Shown here: positions 37,540 to 50,476 of the stretch, piece after piece
Layout of the letters: every line of letters begins with the position of its first letter
How positions within the stretch are numbered: position 1 is the first letter of the stretch
From: Lingula anatina
Taxonomy: Eukaryota > Brachiopoda > Lingulata > Lingulida > Lingulidae
Reading direction: 5' to 3'
DNA: 64,000 nt
Assembly (NCBI RefSeq): GCF_001039355.2
Contig: NW_019775003.1
Coordinates: 390,693 to 454,692 of the forward strand
The notes under the pieces: model-generated
Told to the model about the DNA's origin: nothing
The model's database searches: none
What the model saw: the letters and a program-made list of their open reading frames with translations, nothing else
Program-made: the position numbers and the translations under genes

Positions 37540-40500
37540 CTTTTGTAAATAGAAAGCTCTTCATCAGAAGAACGCGGTGATCAGAACGCCATTCTCACTA
37601 TACTAGACAAGGCGTGTTGTGCCTCATTTCAAGCTTGTAAGATTTCAATGCTGTAGAGATCGTATCGGAATTGATGTCCGTCACGAAATAAAAACAACAT
37701 TCAGCAAGACATGTTTCTCTGCGTGCAAAATATGACAAAGAGCTCAGTATAGGTTGAATATGATTGAAATCAGCACAGTTTGTTTTTTACATCTAGATGA
37801 AAACGAAGACATATCTATCAATTTCACTTCTGACATATGTCATACAGAACTAAAGTGAGAAAAGATTACATGTACTTACGCTTGACATTGCAAGACACTA
37901 TCCCGTAACTACAGAATCGCTTATTACGATAGAAAATAATAAAGGAAAGAGATAACACGAACCCCGTTAGCTACAAGTTATGGGCGGACGCTTACGTTGC
38001 AAATAAATTCAACAGGTCGAGAAAGTTAATATAAAAACAGTGGCCAGGAATGCAGGTCAATATAAATGGAAGTCTTAATATGAAAAAAAAAAAAAAGATC
38101 GTGCGAAAGTCATGTACGGAGAAATGTCAAATACTGTGAAGAACACGTAAAAGTTATGAATATGAAAAATTGTATGGAATGTGAGTCAATGTGGAAACAT
38201 TTTAAAATGAAAAAAAGTGGTAAAGAGTATAGGGTTTGTTAAATGAATGAAAAATAAAGAAATTTTTCAAAATTTAAAGAATGTATAAAAATAAATATAT
38301 TTAAGTATAAAAGATATTGTAGATGTAAATTCAGTATATTTTACCAATTTTTTTCTGTTCACAGATTATTTCTCATTGCAAAAAAGAACTTCCCCTGTAT
38401 AGATGCCCGTCACCAAGGATACCATTTTTACTTCAATGTATGGGATGACAAAATTATTTTTACATTTTCCATTGAAACTTGGCCACATAATTTGGGCAAA
38501 CTGATTTTTCAAATCAATTTCCACAAAAGTAGCGTCAAAATTCTGTTTAAACGAAACGATAATAAAGAATATTTAACTTTTTAAAGATGAGCTGGTGACT
38601 TCACTTCTAATTACCTTGAAGTTGGCAGTTTATTAAATCAACTAACATTTTAAGCATAGATTGTCCCTGTTTATAACTGAATATTCCAGTGCATTCTTTC
38701 TATCATGTAATGTGTCAGTGAAAACTGAACTGTCCTTATTTCATTAGACGTAGACATAAAAAAGAGTGAAACTAAATGGCGTTGGTTTTAGTTCCCAAAA
38801 CAATTAACAATAAGGCTTCAGACAGGGTAAATGCATTCCATTACTATCGTTCATCAATTGTGAAAGATGTGAAGCTGTGACCAGTACCGGGTAGAACCGC
38901 AGACATTAGATGACCTGAACAATTCCGTCCTGACCCGTAAACAGGCTGAGGTTGACCATCAAAAAGATGTTGTTAAATGAGCTAAAACCAGACGAATAAG
39001 TATGAATTATTATGAATAATAACTATGCACAGTTCCTGCTTTAATTGTTGTGTGTCGGTGACTTCACGAGGACGAATGAGGCAATGACCATGAAGTCATG
39101 ACAGAGAGGAATGTATATATCTAAGAGTTAGAGATGCCCAAGAATGTGCAGATTTCGTATCTTAATGTGGCTTATGACGGAAGTGACGGGATTAACAGCC
39201 AATTAGGGCATAATCTCAGGCTGTCAAATTTAATTGTTGCTATCACTTTCCGGTCCGTTCCTGGCATTTGGGTTGCATTATTTAAATGTATATAAGCCCA
39301 AAAGGGTACTCCGTTCTTTTCTTAGTATGGGAAAGCAGTAAGTTCTTGTGCTCATAGTTAAATTTTCTTTCGAAGTGGAAAAGCAAGGGGTGCATATAAC
39401 CGACCACCTGATATAGGAAGTGTTCTTTAAAATGAATATTAAAGCTCGTTTTGAAATACTGGTAAGTGTGATAAAATGGTCGATTTTCTTTCTTTCTTTT
39501 TTTATTTTTGCATTAAATTCTACAATCGGTTCGTAATTTCATTAATTTCATCGTATCTTTAAAAGAATCGTCGAAATAGAAGTATAACAATTTGGAAAGA
39601 ATGATCAAATTCAGTTTCATTAAAATATGTATGTTAATTCTCATTTTGCCTCTTGAACAATCGCACGTGGGATGGCCAAGGCTTGTAAATTTACTTTTCC
39701 AATAACTTTTCCAGTAACTTTGGTATGGCTACTACAGGCTAGCGTGCAGTGTGACATCAAACTAGTGGCACAGTCACCACTGCTCCTTATGTAGGCTCTA
39801 TCTGTGTACCTCTCCTTATAAGTACTATGTTACACGTATTAACATGTAAATATCAATAAATATGGTGCTATTTATTTTGTCGCTTTGGATAACCAAAACT
39901 TTACAGCCATTTTACCTTGCTGTTATCAAATACGTTACCGTAGAATGAAAACGCACACGCATTCGAAGGTTCAAGAATACTACATTCTATATATAGGTAC
40001 TACCGCTCCCGTCGTTTAAAAATATTGTTTTTGAAAAAGATTCAGATTATTGGCGATTATGGAATAAACAAAAACAAAATGGAATGTGTGTGAATTTTCT
40101 TAGAAATAGGCCCATTTCATATATGTCTTATGTGTTTCAATATGAGAACTATAGACTTCATTGCCAAATTTTCAACTTATTCCAACGCTAACACGAGCAA
40201 AGGGAATATCTCTGGGGTTTAAAAAGCTGTGATGAATTTCTCATAACAAAACTTGTCCCTATCATTACACTGTGAAAACCACCAACATTTCGCGTGCTCC
40301 TTAGTTACCTCCGTAACAAGCATACATAAATAGTCATCTTGAGCAGTAAACTTTCCCTTATCTGCAACATAAGGCACGTGATTTCATCATTATGATGTCA
40401 TATTCCCAGAGGACCGCAAGATACAGATTTCGCTGTAGTCTAACCAGGAGTTTGTTAAAATAAATAAGATGTGAAGTTGATTGCAAACAGCCAAACTTGA

Positions 40501-43500
40501 ATGTTAACGTCATACTGTGAACCTGATTCAAATGAGTCTAAAACCGGTTCAAAGCTGGGCCTCGGTGCTTGATATGACCAATGTGAACGCATCCCTAGGT
40601 AAGAGAGTAAAACATGCATGGAACATGGCTATTATGTCATATGTCCACCCTGGTTGGCAGCACATGATGATTTGAGCGGCACTCCTTGCTAAGACGAAGT
40701 GGGGGTTGTGCAATTTATTACGGAACTTTTGCTTCCTTCTCAATGGTTTTTTCTTGCTCTTTTTTATGGTTGACCACATAAATTAATTTTAATAAACATA
40801 GAATGAATTCTATATTTAATTTACATTACAAAATGCGTCTTTTCTTTGTGTATTATGCAAGTGGAATCTGTTAATTCATAGATATTAGAAAATATCTAAC
40901 GGGGAAAATAATTAGCTTTCTCCTTCCTGTATAATTTTCATTAAAAACTGAAATAAATCGGGAATACCTATGGATCGACGGTCAATTTCTAGTATATCTT
41001 TAATACTGTCAAATTTGTTTTGCTGTTAAACTGATTGACGGCACAGAAATTTCTGTCAGTTCTATAAATGTTCTTTCTGTCTGCGCGTCCTGGACAGAAA
41101 CAATGGGAATTTTACCTCAACAATTAAGTTTACCGGCCGATTCAAGATATAAGTCATCCGTACGGTCAGCGTGCCATTAAGAAATAATATCACATGGTTG
41201 AACTTTCCCGGTGGAACATTTCACCACCCATAAAATATAATAAACCACTTAAAACGGTATTTCCTCTTTTGTAATTGGTTGGTCACACATTGACAAAACC
41301 GCGAGGTCATGGCTTGATCTAAAGCAAACTACGAAAGGTCGAGTCATCCAAATTTGCCCACCGCCTACAAACTCACCTAGTGCTTGTATTTGTGTTTCAA
41401 AATCACACCCTTCGAGGCGACGTTTTATTGATAAAATGATGATAATTTCCTTGCTTAAATCCCTATGTGTCCAGTGATTCAATAAGCGATTTCTGGTTTG
41501 CTTACGCAATATGCTTGTCTGTATATCACGAAAACCGCCGTCAGTCGTGGTCAATTTGAAGAGTCGGATGGCCAAGATTTGCATAATTATTTCGGAAGAG
41601 GACATTTAGTGACGAGATAAACCCACTCGTTCCCCGCGGAAGGAACCAAGTGTCTTGATGAAGACACGAAGGTTCGGTTATCTTTGGGCACAGGTAAAGA
41701 AATAACCTGCTTGTCCCGGAACTTAGGGGTGGGGTGGGGGGGGGGGTCGGACGTTAAAAATTTGGTGATCATTGTGAGACCCACATAGACACGTATGATA
41801 AACCCCCCCTCGAGATATGAAAAAGCTTCAAGAACTAGCCGATAATTAGAGTCAAGGTGTTCGAATTTAGTCTTAATGACCCTTGGATCCCCGATGATCT
41901 AGTATAGTGCCAAAGATGAGCGAATATAACTTTTCTAACTTATGTATTTTATCTACACCTGTTCTTGGTTCACTTTAAACGTGTGTGGAAAGCCGCGAAA
42001 AGAATTTGTCAGAAAGAATGAATCATATGCATTTGCAAAGGAGGATTTCCTAGACAGCTGTTACCTATATAATACCTGCAAAATACCTTTTAAAAGTAAA
42101 CAATGTTTCAAATGGCCCAGTGTGATTACAGTGTAACTCTGTCGCTGACTGACTTCCTTCGGCATAGCTTTAATTAGTCATAGGTGCATATTGTACTCAT
42201 GGCCTCCGCTTACTTATTTTACGCTGTATAAATTGCGTGGGCAGCTTATGAGCCTGGCGGTCCCTTGACTCTGTGCCAAATTCAACCGGGCAATGTAGAA
42301 ACCACTGTACTTGGAGCTTTGCCTAAAAGTAATAAATGCAAAATGTGCTATTTTACATGTACCAAGAGACAACATGAGCCCTGTCCAGGGAGATATTTTC
42401 TGACAGTCTTCCAAATTATCTATGTTGATCCATCCTCCATTTATGATCGTCTTCCAACAGAAAAATCAGATACCCGTCAATGTAAACTTGAAAATCTGAC
42501 CGTCTTCCGGAAGACCCAGAAGACGGCCTAAATCCACCCCTGCTGTCTAGACAACTGATAAAGATGAGGAATAACCGATTTTGAATACCTTATTAACATC
42601 TAAATAGACGACAGTCCTCCAGTGAGACTAGAAAGCTCATAGACATAATACCAAGTCCATGTGGTCAAAAAGAACTCATTTATCTATTATCTATTTTTAG
42701 ATTACATGTGCTTATTTTAACCATTGTGTGTTCCTTAATCATTCTTATTATGACGAATGGAATACTCCCCACGCAAACATTATACAGTACTAATAAGCAG
42801 GAACAAACAACAATGATAAAGAAAACCACCCTAGAAATAAATAGGTGCACATAATTTCAGAAGTCTAATTACAAGAACCAATTTCTTGGGCTTGAATGAT
42901 GAAACCGTTATTTGTAAAATGCACTGATTCTTCGAACCAGGCCAAGAATATGTGATACGAAAAATATATCATTTTAGATTAAAATTGAAACATTTACATG
43001 TAGTATACATGTACGCGATCTTGGTTTTAAAATCCTCTTTATTGGTATTGAAATGATAACGAGAACATTTGGTGATATAATTTACCTGTCGACGGAGTCC
43101 CCCCACCCGGTGACGTCACCTGGTTCTAGACAAGGGAGGCCACGCCATAGGGACAAGTGTTTTTAGTGATTTTTGACCGGGACTTCTCTGTAGTGCTAAA
43201 AAGCACAAGAAAACCGTGTCATGATCTTACAAAAAAGCAGCGTCTGTTTCAATAAGCATGATTTATTATTTATTATTTCTTACAATTCCTAAGTTACTGA
43301 AGTAGGATTGCAGACTTATTGAGTTTACAGGACACTATCTCTTTATCCGACAATGCGTCATTCAATACGAATTTAAAGGCGATTAAGTAAATCCACCCAC
43401 TGAATTTACCTGAAACCTTCGCTTTGTTTTGTTTTATTCGTTATTAACCTCTCATGGTAAAACCGTATGGAGGCATTGAGATTTTGTCAGATAGGGACAA

Positions 43501-44325
43501 ATGATAGAGATGGAACATGTATTTGCGGTTCACCACATAGCATACAGAATATATTATATTTTTTATATCTTGTATTCATAAATATATTGTGCATGCTATA
43601 TTCTTCAAAGGTAAACACCGGATACTTAAAAATAAACGCCAAGGCGGTAATATCGGGTAGATTGTGTGCTATTTAAGGAGATAAGGCAGCTATTTAGGTA
43701 GATAGTATGGTATTTTTGGAATATTTGACCGGGTTAACGACGTTTTGGTAGGGTTGCATCCATGTTCTTGTAACATTTTATCGTTTAACTTCACGGTGAC
43801 TGACCAACTCTTTGAGCTGTCTGACATCTTAAAAACGCTACTTTTATTTGCTAGCTGTAGTATGAATGTAAACTGTAATGTTTTTAAGGGCACCACAAAT
43901 GTTGTAGTGATTTTATTACTCATTCAGTTTCAGAAGATTTTCACACAATTCGTTAAATATCAAAACTTGCAATGCTTCATTCTGTATTCCTGAAAATACA
44001 CTTCTTTACTCCTTTTATTTGAACTCTACTTTTCAGCAGTAATACCTATAAATATAGATCTGTAAATTCATTAACGCTGAAAATTTTAGTATTAAAGCTT
44101 TTGTGATGGCTGTGCTCGGTCCTCATTGCAGTAGGAGAGACTGATTGCTTTTAGCACATTACAATAGTTGAGGCAAAAATATACGATTGATATGTCTATT
44201 CCTTGGGACAATTCCATATATACTGTCGTAGATCGAGTCATTTCATTCGGGCTCCCTCGGGAGTTTCCGTATTTGGAGAAAAATACGGAAGTAACCGAGG
44301 TTTGTCGAATAGTTTGGAAGGTGAC
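37540..44325. other. gene-poor region
   Basis: About 6.8 kb without a recognisable gene. ORFs such as those at 41249-41784 (minus) and 42265-42531 (plus) are short, have no family resemblance and no supporting exons. A TATA-type promoter candidate occurs near 39289. Otherwise I see AT-rich unique sequence. Confidence 0.45.
39289..39461 (+). promoter_or_regulatory. orphan TATA promoter and first-exon candidate
   Basis: TATATAAG (39289-39296) is followed about 140 bp later by AAAATG (ATG at 39432) and 10 codons ending at a consensus donor CTG|gtaagt (39461/39462). No downstream exon on the plus strand could be assigned. It could be a lncRNA start, a decayed gene or chance. Confidence 0.25.
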
Positions 44326-47239
44326 TCAGTTGCGGAATGCTTCCGTGTGACGATTGCGGTGAGTAATTTCCCACCTTGAAAACCAAGGCCCTGTTACTGT
44401 TGTGTCAAACTCGTCCGTTTCTTCATACTGGAAATGATAATTAAAAAAGATTTTCATTATCACACGTTCTACATCATTCCCGTGAATGGCTTTTGGCCTT
44501 TATTTCAAAAATTAGATCGAAATCGGTCTAAATTGTACAGCTATGCCTGGTGTGAATCTCAACCAAGCAGCGTTTCATTCTGGTATGTTTACCCCTTTTT
44601 TATTCTTTAAAACATAAAACCAGCGTTCTTCTACCGCGGTACAGCGATACAGCTCGTCTGTAAACACCCCTTGAGAGTACGCCTTGAGAACATTAACTTT
44701 ACCTTCTGCAGGTGCTTCTTCTGCCATGCTTCCTTCCTGTTTACCGACAAGAATTTCTTCCAGTCTGGGGTCAGATGTGGACTGCTCGCTGATCGGAACA
44801 GGATGCCTTCCGCAATGTCGTAAAAGCCCCACTTCTGGTGCGGCGACTGCCAGCGAAGATCCAGGCTCCAACGAATGCGAGAAGACATGTTGGGTAGACT
44901 GAGAGATGTTGACATGAAAAAAGGAAGGTTAAATAGAACAAGAAATAGCAAAAAGTCGAAAGACAAATGAGCGTGGTGTAAGCAATGTTTGAGAAATGGA
45001 GAAAAACCTATTATGTTGACGCCAGTACAGAATTGCAAAATAACGTACAAAATATTTCTAAATGATACGTGTAAGTTCGCAACTATGCTTATGATATTCA
45101 TCACTTTCATATGCAGGGATTTATATTTTCCCTTATAGATAATATTCACACTTTTCATTAAAAACAGATAGGTTTAACTGTAATCATTAATCTTGTAGTT
45201 TAAACAGCACGAGGTTTGGTCTTCGTTGCCCAATATTAAAAGGATAATAACTCTTCGTTTCGGCCAAAAAATGAATTTTCCTGGAGTAAACAACAATTTT
45301 CCCATAATTACCAATGGTTATTGAATCGATTTTTACATTCAAAATTAGTCCCTAATTTTTTTTTCTAAAAAGGTTGGTTTTTTGTTGCAATCTCTTAGGA
45401 GATTTTAGCAGAGAATAGCCATCAATAGTGGTCACGTGGTCTAAAGACAAGCTCAGATATCAGAATAATAGCTATAACTGCCGTTTTTGTGGTATCACAG
45501 AATATATTATATTTCTATGAGTTATTCATAATGTTTTTATTGTTAAATATAGATCTCATACGAAGAGTTATTATCCCTTTAAGAGTATAACGTGTAGGTA
45601 TAGCGCTAACCTTCTGTGCGGAGTTAAATTGTGGAAAAGTAAGAACCCGCCGTAGGGGACGTCACACGTGATCACGTCTTCCTGAATATTTACCCCTAAA
45701 GATTGTTTTACAAAGATTTAACTTTGAATTTTTTTGTCACTGACAGAGAAAGATTGTGATTCAAGGCTTTTGTAGCACTGATCAAATTATACGTATTACT
45801 GCAAACTTTGTGAATGAATACATTTTTTCGCAGCGATCAATTATCTTTATTTTCGATATAAGTATCTTTATTATTTTAACTACAAAAAGAAAAAAAAAAA
45901 GAAAAGAAAGAAAGAAAGAAAAGGAAAGGATGGTCAGATCTAAGCTTCAACGTATGACTGGATAAACAAACTTTACAGTGATGAAAACCAATATTAAAAA
46001 AATGAATTAATTAAAGAAAGCAAATCTTCCCAAAAACTGCAAATTTTACATTCACTAAAACGCCACCTTAACTGCTAATACTAAGACTCGTAATCTGTGT
46101 TATAAAACAATGACTGTGATCACTCTCCACAACCTACCTAATGTATTTTCAATGTCCTTCTCATCCAGTACAACGTACCACGAGGACTGAAAGGCACATG
46201 TGTGGCGGGCTACTTTCCCCGCCCTGTGAGCACGTCTAACAACCTGCAAAAGAAACCGAAACATAATTTTCGCATTTTTTAAAATCTTTTATGAAATTTG
46301 TTTATATTATAACAATGAACTATCATAAAATGCTTCCGTCCTTTTTTTAAAATCAATTTTTTACAGAATGAGCTAAATAGTGAAATACATTAAAATTAAT
46401 AATATGAGTGAATGTGCGGCGACAGATAGCGTTAGGTTTAACCTACATTTGTATAGCTAGCAAACACAGGACTTAATCATAACGTTCTTTAGTTATATAA
46501 ACGTTATGGTAACGTGATAACAACGTTTCGTGTTTGCCAGGAAGGACTGTGGACAAACAGGACAAACATAACCTGCATTCCTCCATTCTGAGCATTGGTA
46601 TCCAGGAGCGGGATCCAGGCGGTAGGAATCAGATGATCATACGAGTCGTTGCTGAAGTAGGCACTGTCTGGAAAGACGAATTACAGCTTTTGAAATAGTT
46701 CCTTCATTATCAGAAAGCAAGTGATTATACATGTATCTTCTATTATTGACGAATCAATTAGCCAATCCATTTATTCATTTATTTATCAATCTATGCATTT
46801 ATTTAATTATATTTTTAAAATGTCATTTCTCAATCTAGTAATTTATTTTTTTCATTTTTTATTCATGCCTTTTTATCAATTGACTGTGTTAGCGTGTACT
46901 GGATTCTGCTGAGTGTAGAAACTCTATGACTCTACGCATTAGTGAACTCGGTATGATAACCCAGGAATACCGCGAGTTTCAGTGATTCTAGCAAACTAGC
47001 TTGCACTGTCAGTATGCCTCTGGAAACTACATAGTGGGGGTTAGTTTTCACAGATTTCAAGGTTGAATTCATGATGTCCATACCTTGATGCCAGGGGATG
47101 GTCCACAGGTTATTTTTGGGTGTCTTGGTCCTCAGGTTCCAGACCGGATGGCCCGCCACATCCGGTCCTACCAGTTGCTCCATCATATTCAGCAGGCGCT
47201 CGTTGCTCCACAGGTCGCCTATCGCCTGAGAAAGTCCAG

Positions 47240-47313
<74 letters not shown>

Positions 47314-49286
47314 AGGATCGCAGTCTAAATACATGATTCAGAGCTCAGACCTTATGAATGGATTAGGCGTTTACTAGCACTACCCGCAGATCTTTTAGCA
47401 CTAACACACATATTAACCACCTACATGTAACCCACAATTTAACCAGCACTACCAGAGCGGATAAATGTTAGTGATAGGAATCACTTTTTTAGTGCTAGTA
47501 CAGTGTGCTGGTTAATTCGTGGGTTTGGTGGTTAATATGCGCGTTACTGCTAAAAGATCTGCGGGTAGTGTTAGTAAACGCCTAATCCGTTTATAGGGGC
47601 TGGAGCTGTAGGGGAGCAGGTGGGTGGGTGTGTGAATGGGGTCGGGGGTTAGAGAGGGTGCAGAGGCCGTCAAATTGATGTTCGCTGATTAAAATAAGAA
47701 GTAAGAAAAAACTAAAACGACCTAAATTGGTGGATGTCTCCCGCGAAGTACACATTCTTACAGTTTTTCAAAGTGTAATATTACATTGTCGCTTTTTAAT
47801 ACGCTTTACTAGCTACCTTAAGTTAAGTTAAATAAATTAATAATTTATTTCACTAGTTTGTCACTGATCACTTGGATACCTTTTGAAACGTTCCAGTTTT
47901 GAACATAACGATAGATGCCCCTGGAAAATCCTCCTCTAGCTTGGTGAGTCGCTCAAACAGACCGTACTCAGTGTAAAGATCTACAGTGAGAAAGCAACAC
48001 ATAAGCAAAATAGAAAGATTTCTGCAAACAGATGAAAATTTTGATCTGACAACGCTGAAAAACACGTCTTATAAATAAATTAATGAATGAAAAAATCAAT
48101 TATGAAATAATATGAATAAACGATAGGAATGGGTAAGTATTTGCGTCATTGGTTATTTTGCTATTTTGTTAGAATCAAGCACCTTGCATACACACACGCT
48201 ATGCAATTCCCAAATGTAGACATGACTTTCTATATATTGACTACAAGTTACACTCATTTCATTAATTGCGCAATACATTAAATAATGAATGACTGTTTCG
48301 ATGTTATTTTTTCAACATCAAAGAAGGATAATATAACTCACTTTTTATTTTCCCTGCGTTAAAAAGTTTCATCGCTACGCCGTCTACTAGAGCGGCGACT
48401 GCATGTTTCACTGGTTCTAACTCTTCAGAGGTGAAAAACTTATCCACAACTAAATATCCCTACAAACCAGCGCATCGATATAACAATAATGATATTTATT
48501 AAAAATTTAAAATCCAAATATATTCAACAGACTTTAAAATGTTAAGTACAAGTTTTAAAAAATGATAAAAACTATTTTTAAAATTATCAAATATTTCTCC
48601 CGTATAAAAACCCATAAAAGACGTAAAAACGGCACTAAAGAGCCATCGCGTGAATCGTTTTAGAAACCTGCTCCTTTATTCAACATATTTCAGTTAAAAT
48701 GTGTAAGTGAAAAAAAAAACGTGATTAATATTTGTAGACGCATTTATCTCTTTTGCATTCAATGTTTTTTGTCATTAAAATAAAATAATTTTCTATTCTA
48801 AAAACTCAAAAATTATTAGATCCCACTCTGCATGCTGTCTGTTATAATATTCGCAGAGCATTTAATCCGTGAGAACAAAGACATATGTTCCTTTTCTGGT
48901 ATAAATTATGCAGTCCATTTAATTTCATCAAAAAGGTGGCCTATACGAGTTACTAATACAGTGTATTTGTATATCATTAATATGAAAAGGATTAAATATC
49001 TTTTTGTTGATAAATTTGTTTAAGAATGCAACAAATGTTTAAGTTACTGAAATGGTTTAGAAGATCTCGACTTCGGAGCACGGTAAGATAAAATGTTGAA
49101 AGGGAAACATAGACAGAAATGACACAAACTGTAGTACGATACCTCGCTGAAAAAGAACTTCAGTTGTTCCTCCGTCAGTTGCCCTGGTTTAGGATCGACA
49201 GGTTGAGGGGGGATGGTCGTAAATGGCTCCGGGTATGTCTCTGATACCTCCCCGGGGAAGGTTTTAGCTTGGACCTCTACTGCCAT
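44326..49286 (-). CDS. phytanoyl-CoA dioxygenase (PhyH) family protein
   Basis: Fe(II)/2-oxoglutarate-dependent oxygenase of the PhyH family; the substrate cannot be read from the sequence. Nine exons in transcript order: 49286-49143, 48459-48342, 47980-47880, 47225-47084, 46667-46573, 46243-46138, 45695-45611, 44898-44703 and 44427-44326. They join in frame to 362 aa. Landmarks are GYLVVDKFFTSEELEPV (start of the fold), LVGPDVAGHPVWNLRTKTP, and the metal-binding HxD as WHQD (H167, D169, split across exons 4 and 5). AWIPLLDTNAQNGGMQ follows, then the distal metal His in NLTPHRS (H262), IRWSLDLRWQ and the C-terminal FDTTVTGPWFSRWEI. The complete catalytic triad suggests an active enzyme. No signal peptide and no C-terminal SKL-type peroxisomal signal is seen (ends EAFRN), so it is probably cytosolic and not the peroxisomal phytanoyl-CoA enzyme itself. 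Confidence 0.92.
47242..47310. repeat. (TA)n microsatellite beside a splice acceptor
   Basis: About 34 TA units in intron 3 of the PhyH gene, ending about 16 bp before the acceptor of exon 4 (47225) on the minus strand. Confidence 0.97.
47360..47588. mobile_element. fold-back element with arms of about 85-90 bp
   Basis: The left arm (47360-47449, GGATTAGGCGTTTACTAGCA...) is an imperfect inverted copy of the right arm (47505-47588). The shared core is ACTACCCGCAGATCTTTTAG, and the loop is about 55 bp. There is no coding capacity. It lies in intron 3 of the PhyH gene; the target-site duplication is unclear. Confidence 0.8.
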
Positions 49287-50476
49287 CTTGTCGATGGACG
49301 TTTACATGTGGCAAATCCGTCAAATATGGGTCACATTCGATAAGGGTACATGTAGCTCCGTGAAAAAAAGACCAATATCGTTGATGGCACGATTGTGACC
49401 TATTTTCAGGTGACACGTTTTTGCTTCAAGTGTACTTTTACTGGTGAAGGGGCCAGACAAATTTGTGGCAAAAACAGTGCATATTTATTATCAGTGGTTT
49501 GAAGGCCTGGCACCCTCTTTCAATGTATGCTCATTTTCTTCAAATAAAAATACTCTATACAGGATTTAAATGAATTTTCCAAGCGAGAAAAAAAATTCTA
49601 GTAGTCACGAACCATTGCTCGACCCGTCCTTGCACTTGTATTTGATTGTTTTTTTCTATTTTTAATTTAATGGCCGGTCATTTAGAACGGTAACGCTAGG
49701 TCTCCCTGTACATTTCAGAAGAAACTAGTACCGACTGAATTTATTCATGGGGGCTTATAAGGTTTTTAAGGTCTGAATTTTGAAGGATAAGTAGCTTTGC
49801 AGGATGATTTTCAAGTTATAATATATATTTTTTATCTCTGCACCTGCTACATTTTAGTTATAGCTAAGGGATATGATAATCTGATGACTGGTTTTTACTC
49901 AAGTTCCCAAAGCTAAGCTTATAAAATATGGTGACACAGCATACCTCATAGCTGCACTGTAGTGGAATAGGCTTTCTATTCATTTCTTAAAGACAAAGCG
50001 AATCGCAGGAATTATTTAAGGAGAAGCTGTCATACATTTTAGAGGTTTTATTCAGGGCTTTATATTTACAAAATTTAAACAATATATTGAAATCTTAGTT
50101 TTTTTAATTTTTTACTTGAATATGCCTTAATTTGAATTTTCCGTAGTCATTTGTATTACATCCTACTGCTATTTATTTATTGTAAATATATTTTAAGACA
50201 TCTTGTAAAGCCTACTGAACATAAAATTTGGTTTCTATATTTAAATTAATTTTTTTTATGCTTTTAAAAGTATTTTTTTATCAAAAATCACGCTGGTGTT
50301 CAGGTTGAATTTACAATCATAATACATATATATTCATAACAGATAAAGATTTATCCAACTGCACCGCACTGCAACACTATTCAGGTCATTAATATTAATG
50401 AGCCTCACAAGTTTCTACATGTCATTAACTTCCTGTAGAGAGTCACATGCAGTTGCAACAGGCTCAGAGATTGAGA
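49287..50476. other. intergenic region between PhyH and RING genes
   Basis: AT-rich; it should contain the PhyH promoter and the 3' end of the RING gene, both on the minus strand. No TATA box at convincing spacing and no other gene is seen. Confidence 0.45.

Noticed and set aside
41249-41784. Adjacent minus-strand ORFs of 118 and 65 codons
   Set aside because: No recognisable domain, no partner exons, and a G homopolymer in the middle. Probably chance ORFs.
44575-44700. Extension of the PhyH reading frame past 44703
   Set aside because: The family C-terminus FDTTVTGPW is encoded at 44427-44326 and joins in phase to the donor at 44703/44702, so the read-through tail is intron.
47085-47336. 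ORFs ending in poly-(Tyr-Ile)
   Set aside because: Produced by the (TA)n microsatellite and by shadows of PhyH exon 4.
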